From NCBI GenBank assembly GCA_002205965.3, contig NADL03000548.1, positions 372,001 through 436,000 on the forward strand: a DNA stretch of 64,000 bases, written 5' to 3'. Below, piece after piece: positions 1-8,170 of this stretch. Source of the DNA: Kappaphycus alvarezii. Its lineage: Eukaryota; Rhodophyta; Florideophyceae; Gigartinales; Solieriaceae. The notes under the pieces are model-generated. The model saw nothing but the letters and a program-made list of their open reading frames with translations. It was not told the origin of the DNA and did not search any database. Numbering within the stretch: the stretch's first letter is position 1; each line of letters begins with the position of its first letter. The position numbers were made by a program, and so were the translations under genes.

Positions 1-175
1 CATCGATATCTACGGTGCTTAAGGACCAGAAGGTACAGCGTTCTTTCGCCGCCTCGCTTCTTTCGCTGCCTTTCGCCGAAGGTCCTTCCCACAACAGGAC
101 TTACGCCACTTCACTACCCGTTTCTGTTTCTGCTTGCAGGGCATGCAAGCCCGCCAGAATGGAACGTTTTGGGTG
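1..175 (+). mobile_element. 3' coding end of a LINE (endonuclease family 2), truncated by the window edge
   Basis: Reading + from about 46 gives FFRRLASFAAF...QQDLRHFTTRF...GMQARQ. This closely matches the end of the copy at 4750-5376 (FFRRLASFAAS...QQELRDFVTRF...MQARQ) and the scrap at 62690-62808. These are the last residues of the restriction-like-endonuclease part of a non-LTR retrotransposon ORF. Only the tail is inside the window. It runs directly into an oppositely oriented LINE 3' scrap at about 161. Confidence 0.6.
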
Positions 176-290
176 TTATTACTCTTGAAATATATACCCA
201 ATCTATCCTAAAGTTTTCCATACAACCGCAATCGACTAAAAAATGTGTGCCGACATAGAAATGAGGGAGGAACTGTCAGGTGCTTAACCG
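161..290 (-). mobile_element. LINE 3'-UTR scrap
   Basis: The + strand holds TTTTGGGTGTTATTACTCTT followed by ATATATACCCAATCTATCC and AACCGCAATCGACTAAAAAA. This is the same order of blocks as the better copies at 56169-56485 and 21909-22058 and is read here on the minus strand. It is degraded, and no target duplication was found. Confidence 0.5.
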
Positions 291-408
291 CTGCTTATCC
301 GTATAGTTGCCCACCCACACCGGTATTTCCGCGTGCCTCTTACGCAATATGTAAAGCTTGCTGTGTTGCTCAAGTGCATTCTCATTACCACCATACAAGT
401 TAGCTGCG

Positions 409-650
409 GGGGAATGTGGGGTGCTTTAACATTTTGAAAGACACGGTCGGTTGTGGCCCGGAATATCCTACAGGGTGACCAGTTTTACCTCTTAATTTTC
501 CCTAAATGAGCGGCTCAAGGCCGGCCAGCAGTCAAGCTGCGTTGTACATTACGTCCGCTGCAGCTTACCTTTGGGTAAGCACCGCTCGGACCTTGCTATA
601 GGTCTCCATCGCCCTAACGGCCAGTTGACCGGTTATCAGACAGCTTATTT
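409..650 (-). mobile_element. 5'-truncated LINE, family 1 (last about 35 codons plus 3' UTR)
   Basis: Minus-strand translation from about 620 down gives LAVRAMETYSKVRAVLTQR...AAADVM...LLAGLEPL. This matches the C-terminus of the copy at 5548-6690 (VAVRAMETYGTIRAVLTQRHAAAAVMSNA). It carries two in-frame stops, so it is old. The 3' UTR runs to the GGGGG at 409, the conserved 3' end of the family. Confidence 0.65.
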
Positions 651-667
651 GTTACGATAAATGAATC

Positions 668-690
668 ACCCATAAAATAATTTTATGGGT
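668..690. repeat. Short perfect inverted repeat
   Basis: ACCCATAAAA is followed by a 3-nt spacer and TTTTATGGGT, giving 10-bp arms in AT-rich DNA just past the 3' side of a decayed transposase gene. It could be a terminator-like hairpin or chance. Confidence 0.4.
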
Positions 691-899
691 ACTGTAATTT
701 CATCGAATAATAATTTAATTAATTAGGTAAGCTTCAAAAACTAAATTACCTTCTGTACTTTTTTGGAATGAAAGTTATGGATGATTTATTGAAGATTCAC
801 CAGAAATACGTCAAAATCAATAATCCAGTACATGAGCTGAGGAATCAGGAGCAATTTTCCGTTCTTGAATACCTGTACTATAACCAAAGTTATGAGAAT

Positions 900-2600
900 T
901 TCTACGGTGAAGAACGATGATCCTTTCCAATCCGTTCAATGCCAACAGCTCCAGAAGTAAAGTACTCCTCCCTTAGACTCTCATCATGTTCATAGTATCT
1001 ATCTAGTATGTTGGCTGTGAGTTTTTGCTTCCGCCTCCGATCTTTAGCAGATGGCACATCACCAAGCCGGCTCCACTTGAGTGCAAATCGGATACGAATT
1101 TCCCTCTTAGCCTAGGATTCCCTCAAAACATACTCGTCGACATTCTTCCTTAGTAGATTAAATTCCGCATTTGAAGGATAGTTATGAAACGCTCTCACCC
1201 CTGCATCTACCTTGAATAAATTTGACAAAGTACACTGGTGAAGCTCAGAATCCTTCAATCTTGAAGGTACAGCAAACAATTGCTCTAATTATTGTTTCCA
1301 ATCCCACCATTGCACTTCTGTAGGTGGTATGCAATTTGTAAATACTGAATTGTCTTCAATTAGGCGCATGATATACTTTGTTGTGTGAACAATTGACGTT
1401 CTAAACCTCCGCTTCACACATCCAAATCAATCGTCGCATACGTTCTTATTATGGCCTGCAACCAAGAAATACAGGTCAATAGAGAACTCAAGGCCTACAA
1501 TAACACGTCAGGCTAGAGAACAAATTAGTTATCGGTTTTTTTGTCCGCCACAGTTGTCTGCGCGTAGCTTTAGCCATTTAAATGAAGACGTAGGTCTCCC
1601 TTCCTTTGAATAATGATACTATATGATTCACCAAACAAGTCAAACTTCAAACCACTAATAAAATGTAACCGGCCATGTTGCCCTGGAAGATGTTGGAGTA
1701 ACACTTTTTCGGAGAAGTCAAAGACAAGATGAACAGTCCCAATTTCCGGCAAAACTGTCGCCGCCTTTGGCATGCCTTGTAGTACTGAAACTAATTATAA
1801 GCATATGTCCTGTGTTGTTCAAGAGACTGTTTAGAGCTGATATACCGAGCATCACTAGACAGAATAGTTATTTTTTCCTTGTAGTGCACGTGTGACAATA
1901 GACGCTTCCAGATGCAGCAATTCTCAGGGTCCGTATTAGATTTGTCCAGCATCTGAGGAGTAGACTATAGGAAACGGGTCCGATAGACACTCGTAAAGAT
2001 GGGTACAAACTCAACCGGCCTGATATTATGTTGTCCCATTGTTCCACATATATTTCATGTACGTATAAGCGTGTAAATGAACTAGACAGTAATTGCAAGG
2101 GACCTTCATCAGCCGGACCACTTCCCTTCGAACATTCAAAACTATCGCTTGAAGCAAAGGATTTCAAAAATGCCTGTACGATGAGTTCAGCAGTATCTTT
2201 CCTCCTTTTACGCCCCTCGCTATGCTTGGAGACATACATGGCTCGTCCAGGGCTAGTGGCCCTCATTATCGCTTGTCGTTCGACAGTCTTGACAGAAAGT
2301 TACAGTGCTGCAGCAAACGCTGGGCGACAAAGCCGATTTACCTTCAAAAAGTAAGAAATGGTAGTTTGACTAACAGAACTGCTGGACTCTCTCCGTCCTT
2401 TCTTTCGAGCAATATTCCCACTGGTAAGCACAGAATCTTTTTCTTCCCCAGGCTGTGCGGCAAGTGCGAATTGAATGCATCGCATATAGGATATTCTGTC
2501 AACCCCCGTGAATTTGTAAAACTCTTTTGCAATGTTGGATATTATTGGGAGTCACATGGGACTTGGCAGCTGCCCTCGGCGATTAGAGAACGATAGTGGA
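900..2600 (-). pseudogene. Decayed DDE-type transposase-like gene
   Basis: Minus-strand blocks in order: a FDFSEKVLLQHLPGQHGRL block followed by FISGLKFDLFG (about 1700-1640); an ADNCGGQ-KNR block then SIDLYFLVAGHNKNVCDD and CVKRRFR (about 1565-1400); KYIMRLIEDNSVFTNCIPP, a VQWWDWK patch, and FHNYPSNAEFNLLRKNVDEY (about 1378-1095). The FDF, ADNC-GQNKN and GH-KN patches are the signature of a family I know as multicopy genes in oomycetes and other protists. The conserved D, D and H positions look like an RNase-H-fold transposase or integrase core. The frame is broken by several in-frame stops and shifts, so the copy is dead. Sequence upstream on the minus strand to about 2600 probably holds the N-terminal half but is too degraded to align by eye. 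The transposon class is not known to me. Confidence 0.6.
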
Positions 2601-3054
2601 CCAAGTGTTCTGAATCGGCGTCGGTTGTGTTGGAAGCAACAGATTCGTTGTTGGCGTGGACGCCTGGGGTACGCAATTACTTTCTTCAAAAGCTTTAATA
2701 TTGACAAGGAGATCATCATCAGGATCGTGAGGTGTGGTGTTCCGTGGTGGTGAATCAACTCTCACTGTAGTAGAAGTGGGGGATGTAGAGAGGTGGGAAA
2801 GAATTAGCTGCTCCACATCCCTGTTGTGACAGGGTTGAACAGCATCGCACGAGCAGGTCCCCAACAAAATTTTTCTTTGTCAGTTTGGAGGTCTCCCCCT
2901 TGTTTTCTAAAAAGAGCCCTAAAAAATTGAAAAGTTGGATAGCAAAACCCACCAAAACAATAATTAAAAAACTAATGTGACAATCAGACGTAAAGCCAGG
3001 TGTTACACTAGGAAAGCAAATAAAATGAAAACTGTGAAAAAGTGCATAAGATAC
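2600..3054. other. No confident feature
   Basis: Only short open frames lie here. A minus-strand frame at 2583-2867 could be an N-terminal extension of the decayed transposase gene, but it shows no motif I recognise. Confidence 0.3.
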
Positions 3055-3503
3055 TCTAGTGTCTATTGGACCGTTGTCCTCATATGAGAACTACTTTTAG
3101 CACTTCTTTTTCAATACAAAATTTTTTTACCTCAGCGCATTTCTTGTCCCTCCGCATTAGTTCATGAGTGTCGATAGCCGATCAAAACAAACTTTCAAGA
3201 TTGTTGACCTCGGTGAAGGCTAGAGCAGTTTTCCCTCACCAGATTCCGCTCTTCGCAAGAAGTTGTGAAAACGACTTCATTTTGGAAGGTAAAATAGTTC
3301 GTATTATCGTGGGGGTTTCAGAAACGAGGGCGCATGTACAGTAAAAATTATTATACTGTAAATAAACATAAAAAACCTTTTTTCCAGTAAAAATTTCGGG
3401 CTTCCAAACCATTTACCTTTCCAAAATGTAACGGAAATTGTCCTCATATGAGGACAAAGCGTGCCTCATATGAGGACAGTGCTTGGTCGGATAGACACTA
3501 GCT
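3055..3503. mobile_element. MITE-like element with terminal inverted repeats
   Basis: The left end reads CTAGTGTCTATTGGACC then TGTCCTCATATGAG. The right end, reverse complemented, reads CTAGTGTCTATCCGACC then TGTCCTCATATGAG. The arms are about 36 bp and imperfect, and the body is about 450 bp with no coding capacity. Two extra near-palindromes containing CCTCATATGAGG sit just inside the right end. No clear target-site duplication was found, so the superfamily is open. Confidence 0.6.
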
Positions 3504-3652
3504 ATTGAAGCTAACCCAACTCTGATGCTGGTCCCGTTTTCTACTATTTTCAGTTTGAAACAATTTTATCTCCTCCAGTCCAATTTAAATATTCTGCAGG
3601 CTATAATTATTGGATTTATATTGCCAACAGATTATTATCTAGACGAATAGAA

Positions 3653-4745
3653 AAGGGGAGAAAAGAGGTTATTTCTTTATTTAGATGTATGGATTGGCTG
3701 GAACCCATTTGGAGTTGTAAATCTGAAGTTTATATTAAGTACATGTCCCGATGGTCGAAGCAATGTACAAGTCATTGCTGTCGAATGCTAGCACCAGCAA
3801 CAGTCTACAAGAAAGTCGATGAGATGCCAGCCAGCTGACAACCTGCGTCAGAAGTTACTGCCAACGCCGAGTGTCGCTGCAGAAGAATGCCTCAATCCTT
3901 CGAAAACCGTTCCATTGCGCAGCTGGCGACGGTTCTTGCAAGCTCCGTGACCACTGAAAACGCCTCTGGATGTCATCCGCTAAGAGTAGAGATTGGAACA
4001 TTAACTAGCCTGCTTCTCTCCAGTAATTCCGCAAGAAAGACTTGGTACTTCCGCCGCTTTCTCGCGCTCGCTGCATTGAGACAGGTCATCGGGTTGAAAG
4101 TCCGGACTCTGGAATGGGAGGAAGCGAGTGGATTGACGAATGTTATGTCGAAATAGTCAGTTTCACCTGCGGCACCCATGGTTCTGATGTCCGGTCTTTT
4201 CCAGTGTTCAAGATGCACACGCGATTCGATGAAAGGGCGCCGGGCTGCCCGCCCAAGATCATTGTCTAGCAAAGCAACCTGATAGTTGTGGCGATCCATA
4301 ACGGCAGTGCAGTAAATGGTCTCCATGGATGTCTAATGTCTTAGGGCACCCAGGATTCGGACAAAGAGTATAAGGGGCGGAAATCGAAGTTTGGCAGAAG
4401 TACTGCAGCCACAACGAGAAATTCTTGCTCCTGATGTGTGTCCTTAACCCTGCGCAAGGAGCACAGTGGACCCATCCCTTGGCTCCAGGTAGTGACATCG
4501 AGGCGCGTAAAGCACGGGTACGTGTATTGCTGGGCGGTAACGCTTCCTGCGTTGTTGCGTGGACTGTGTCTGTAAGCTTCTTCTGTGGTGGTGGGTTGTT
4601 GGAGCAGAAGTTGCTAAGCGGAAGTCTATCCGAAGATCGACAGGAGGCATTCCATATGTCAAAAGCTTCGAGGGTGTCATCGTATTGGACAAGTTTTAAG
4701 TGGAAGCCGGTAAAAATTTGGCACACAACTTGTTCGAGGCGGCAC
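3653..4745 (-). mobile_element. 5'-truncated LINE, family 1, with restriction-like endonuclease region
   Basis: The minus strand encodes ALRASMSLPGAKGWVHCAPC, FSLWLQYFCQTSISAPYTL, then a zinc-binding patch CPNPGCPKTLDIHGDHLLHC (C-x4-C and H-x4-C). It continues with KRPDIRTMGAAGETDYFDIT, FVNPLASSHSRVRTFNPMT, ISTLSGWHPEAF. The CCHC patch followed by RPDI...FDIT resembles the zinc knuckle plus PD-(D/E)XK core of R2/NeSL-type elements. No reverse transcriptase remains because of 5' truncation. At least one stop and two frameshifts lie in the coding part. The 3' end is probably the GGGG at about 3653. At 4750 it abuts a family 2 fragment on the other strand, head to head. Confidence 0.7.
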
Positions 4746-4749
4746 TAGA

Positions 4750-5376
4750 CGTATGGAATGGTCAACACGCGTTGACCTGCAAATACGAAGACGGAATGAC
4801 TCGTCTTCATCACATCCTCCGCAAAGTTCTTGCCCGCTACTGCAAGGAAGTTGGGATCGTCGCCGTCGTCGAACATCCGCTCCTCTACCAGGTTCCCAAC
4901 TCATCTGGGCATTCGGGGTCCCCCGCGCTACGAATGGACATTTACATACCCGCTGTATACGGGCTTCACAGTACCGATATCGCCGTCGACGTTACTGTTG
5001 CCCACCCCTCCGCACGCCGCAACATTTCGCCAAGTACGGTTACCGTAGGCGCTGCCGCAGCACTCGCAGAGCACGAGAAACATCGTCATTACGGCACTTA
5101 CTGCAACCAAAACGATATCTTCCTCTCCCCCGTCGGATTGATATCTATTGCGCCTTGGGCGACGACGGCAAGGGTTTTTTCCGCCGCCTTGCTTCCTTCG
5201 CTGCTTCCCGTCCCGGTTCCTCCCCTCAACAGGAGCTCCGCGACTTCGTTACCCGTTTTGCATTTAGTCTCCAAATAATGCAGGCGCGACAGGTTTCTAT
5301 CCGCCGCCCGCATCCGTAGTTAATTTATGAATACCCTTCGCACGCTTCTGTGCGACATTGTACAACCAATAAAGAT
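4750..5376 (+). mobile_element. 5'-truncated LINE, family 2, endonuclease region
   Basis: The + frame reads HALTCKYEDGMTRLHHILRK, then ALRMDIYIPAVYGLHSTDIA, VDVTVAHPSARRN, ISIAPWATTARV. After a single-base shift inside the T/C run near 5175 it continues FFRRLASFAASRPG...QQELRDFVTRFAF...MQARQVSIRRPHP and a stop at 5319. The layout parallels family 1: RMDIYI matches RPDIRAM and IAVDVTVAHPSA matches FDVTFVNPLAP. It is therefore a second endonuclease lineage. A polyadenylation-like AATAAA lies at 5371-5376 in the 3' UTR. The 3' terminus differs from family 1 and was not pinned down. Confidence 0.65.
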
Positions 5377-5547
5377 TTACCACACGGGAATGAAGCCTAG
5401 AAAATAATTCAATACTAGTAGACATTGAACGCATTAAACTTCTTTCTTTCTTATTAGCCGGAAAATTGATTTGGTTCTTTAAATTTTGAAAAGTGCAGTT
5501 CGGCTATCCCCCGGTGTATGCTAGACATGTTCAGGATAATGGGTAAT

Positions 5548-6690
5548 GGGGGAAATTTTTGGGTTATTTTAATGCATGGAAGATGTTGTCGGTTATATCC
5601 ACGCGGCTAATGCGTTATGCGGGATAAGTCGTCGCTGATGGGTAACACCACAGTACATGACCTGTTATGTGAGTCATGTGCCTAAATGGCTGGCTCGAAG
5701 CCTGTCAGCAGGCATCGTGCATTGGACATCACTGCTGCTGCCGCATGCCTCTGGGTTAAAACCGCTCGAATCGTCCCGTATGTCTCCATTGCCCTAACAG
5801 CCACGTTTCGCGCCACGTCTGTTAGCACTGCGTAGGCGTCTGGGTGCCAGCCCCCGAGGGTGGATATAGGGATGGGCATGAGTCTGCTCCTTGCGGAGGT
5901 AGCGATAAAAGATTCATGTCTTCTATGCTTTGCAGCCTTTGCCGCGTTGAGGGATGTGAGCGGGTTAAAGTTGAGCACTCTCCTGTTGGATGGCGCGAGT
6001 GGGTTGACAAAAGTGACATCGAAGAAATCCGTGCCTCCAGTGCTTCCCATTGCCCTGATGTCTGGCCTTGTACGATGAAGGCCATCCCTGGGCTCGATGG
6101 CGGGGTGATGAGCAGCTTTCTGCAGATCCTGGGCAAGCAAGTGAATTTGGCGGTGATGTCTTCGAATTCTGTGGGCTCCGTGAACACAATGCAGGAGATG
6201 ATCCCCGAAGCAGTCAAGTGTTTCCGGACAGTTTTTCCTCGGGCACGGTGTGTCCGGAGCGAAAAGCGGAACTTGAGAGTAGTATTGAAGCCATGTGGAG
6301 AATTCGCGGGTGTCGATACTAGTCTTCAGACCAGGGCACGGTGAACAGTACGCCGATTCCTTCGCCCCTGGTAGCGCCATCGAAGCGCGAAAAGACTGCC
6401 TCCTTGCGTCTCCGAGAGGTATACCGTCTTGCACAGCCTCGTGGACTGCTTCCGTGAGTGTCTTTTGCGAAGATGTTTTGTTTGAGCAAAAGGCACTGAA
6501 CGGAAGAATCCTTGGTTGTAAGCAGGATTGAGACCAAAGCCGGTGAGCCTCCACGGTGTCTTCATATGTTGTGAGGCTCCTGATGGAGGCTGGCAAAACC
6601 TTTTCGCACAGCCTGTTGGAGGCTGAACTGGAGGCCAGAAACGCAGCACCTGCGAAATTTTTCGCGGACGTGAATCCTAGTCCAAGGGAC
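5548..6690 (-). mobile_element. 5'-truncated LINE, family 1; best-preserved endonuclease domain
   Basis: One open minus-strand frame runs from at least 6665 to 5682. It contains YEDTVEAHRLWSQSC, FRASMALPGAKESAYCSPC, REFSTWLQYYSQVPLFAPDT, the zinc patch CPRKNCPETLDCFGDHLLHC, HHRQIHLLAQDLQKAAHHPA, the nuclease-like RTRPDIRAMGSTGGTDFFDV, TFVNPLAPSNRRVLNFNPLT, ISTLGGWHPDAYAVLTDVAR and VAVRAMETYGTIRAVLTQRH. It stops at 5682, followed by a 130-bp 3' UTR ending in GGGGG (plus-strand view) at 5548. The order zinc knuckle, then RPDI...DVT, is what R2-type restriction-like endonucleases show. That this domain nicks target DNA is known for the family and not tested here. The reverse transcriptase part is missing. 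The open frame suggests this copy is younger than its neighbours. Confidence 0.75.
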
Positions 6691-6715
6691 GGTTTTTTCC
6701 TCCTTGGATTTGAGA

Positions 6716-6889
6716 GGGGGAAATTTGGGGTGTTTTTAATCCATGAAAAATATTGTCAGGTGTTCCCTGAGGGCTGTCATGATGTGGGTAAAGGCTTACA
6801 AGGATTGCGGAAGCCGTCAAAACACTAGAAAACTGGCTGGAGGCCGGCCAACAGGCGCGCCACATTGGACATCGCTGCCACTACGGCAT
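6716..6889 (-). mobile_element. 174-bp LINE 3' end with target-site duplication
   Basis: The GGGGGAAATTTGGGGTGTTT end at 6716, about 110 bp of 3' UTR and about 20 C-terminal codons make a complete 5'-truncated insertion. The flanks GATTTGA (6707-6713) and GATTTGA (6890-6896) form a 7-bp target duplication, with two extra bases (GA) before the G-run. Confidence 0.75.
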
Positions 6890-6962
6890 GATTTGACAGG
6901 TAGTTGCATTTCCCGAAAAATTATTAGCCTGAATTATGCCCAAAAAAAATTATTGTACTGTT

Positions 6963-7682
6963 TGATAGGGGTAAATCGTCGGGAGAAGAGATACTTAGAA
7001 CCAACTACCCCAAGACGGAGGTGTTGCGAGCGACAAAAGTGCTACCGTGGTATAGTTGAACAAATAAAAAGGAGTGTATATGGGAGAGAGTTGAGAGGGC
7101 TACAAGCAAGTATAAAAGGGGCAGGGTCTACCACTGATGCTCTGCGACCAGCTTAGGAAAAAGTTTTCTAGGGTCTGAAGTTGACTCTCAACTTCCTACT
7201 ACTCGGAGCTTGACCTGAAGTTGTCTGCCAACTTGCTTGACCTCTCAAGGAGGAAGCACTTTACTCAGCTTATATAGACCTTTCGGCTAATCCTAAAGTC
7301 TCAATCAAACATACTAAATACCATAAAACGCATTCACGGGAATCGTGTGAACCAGAGAGACCATTAGAAGATATTTCCTCAAGGTAAATATCTAGGTGCC
7401 ATACCCATGCCAGCCACCCATCGGCCAGGGGTGGGAATTGATGTGGCCATTATATAGACCTTTCAGAGTCACTCGTAGTATCACCCACAACCTAGAACTG
7501 TACTGACATCCACTATGACAGCGTGTCCTAAAATAAAAAATCAACCGATGAATTTGCCACACTCACCCAAATTAAAAATATCTTGCAAATTCAAAAACTG
7601 TAAAAATATCTTCCCAGTTCCAATACTGTATACAATTATGGTCCTCATCTAAATTTTTTCGTGTGCGAATTTGCGCACATCA
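6963..7682 (-). repeat. 3' LTR of the young gypsy element
   Basis: 720 bp, TGATAG...CACATCA on the plus strand. It contains two TATATAGACC boxes (as written on the plus strand) and matches the LTR at 13724-14443 along its whole length. Older relatives lie at 28300-28732 and 35773-36200. Confidence 0.95.
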
Positions 7683-7715
7683 CGCCCTCCCGCTCAAGAC
7701 GAACGTCCCGGCTCG

Positions 7716-8132
7716 TCACTGCTCTTGTTGTTCTTGTGGGAGTTCTATCCATTCATCAGGGAGAGTATAGGGTTCACTATAAGGATATGGTAGTAGCTCA
7801 TTTCCAATATGATGAGAGAGTGTGTACCGTGCGATGACCGGCTCATCTCCTTGGTCAAGAGTTTCGTAGATTCGGCGTATGGTTTCATAGTGTTCTCTAA
7901 TGAGCTCCTCCCGTTTCACTTCTCCAAACCTTCCAAATGTGAGGTAATAAACGTAGTATGCAAACTTTTCTGGCAACGGGTCCAGAAACGGGTATCTGAA
8001 GGAGAAAAAAACTCGCAACATAAGGACTGAGTCCTCACGAGTAAGGTGCGCCCCGTGAATGGTCTGGAAGCACATGCAAATACTAATTGCAAAAAAGGAA
8101 ATTACTTCTGCTTCTCGTGGGTCCTCTGTCAT
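7716..8132 (-). CDS. Accessory protein of the gypsy element, second copy of a duplicated domain
   Basis: The frame is 138 aa and sits between the integrase frame and the 3' LTR. Its core (VISFFAISICMCFQTIHGAH, then VLMLRVFFSFRYPF, YYLTFGRFGEV, NELLPYPYSEPYTLP) is clearly related to residues about 390-540 of the preceding integrase frame (FYINICLCFRTLNGPL, LLIRVLFSFQNGRF, YHYSIGRYGMV, YRLVPYPLWEPYVAP). Similarity continues upstream of the first ATG into the end of the preceding frame (SLIIGRLPIRRWLRE), so the coding region may start earlier by overlapping pol. I do not recognise the domain. It has no signal peptide or clear membrane span and is rich in aromatic and hydrophobic residues. The 3' position resembles that of env or accessory genes, but nothing suggests an envelope. 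Confidence 0.7.
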   Translation of the reverse strand: MTEDPREAEVISFFAISICMCFQTIHGAHLTREDSVLMLRVFFSFRYPFLDPLPEKFAYYVYYLTFGRFGEVKREELIREHYETIRRIYETLDQGDEPVIARYTLSHHIGNELLPYPYSEPYTLPDEWIELPQEQQEQ

Positions 8133-8170
8133 TTCGCGAAGCCAACGTCTAATTGGTAGCCGTCCAATAA

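Noticed and set aside
4753-5319. 188-residue open frame starting MEWSTRVDLQIRR
   Set aside because: Its Arg-rich first part is a shadow of the LINE endonuclease frame (CKYEDG...RMDIYI). Only its last third carries the true frame after the single-base shift.
7716-8132. Envelope gene in the gypsy element
   Set aside because: The position fits, but the protein has no signal peptide, no clear transmembrane anchor and no cleavage site. It is paralogous to the integrase-linked domain instead.
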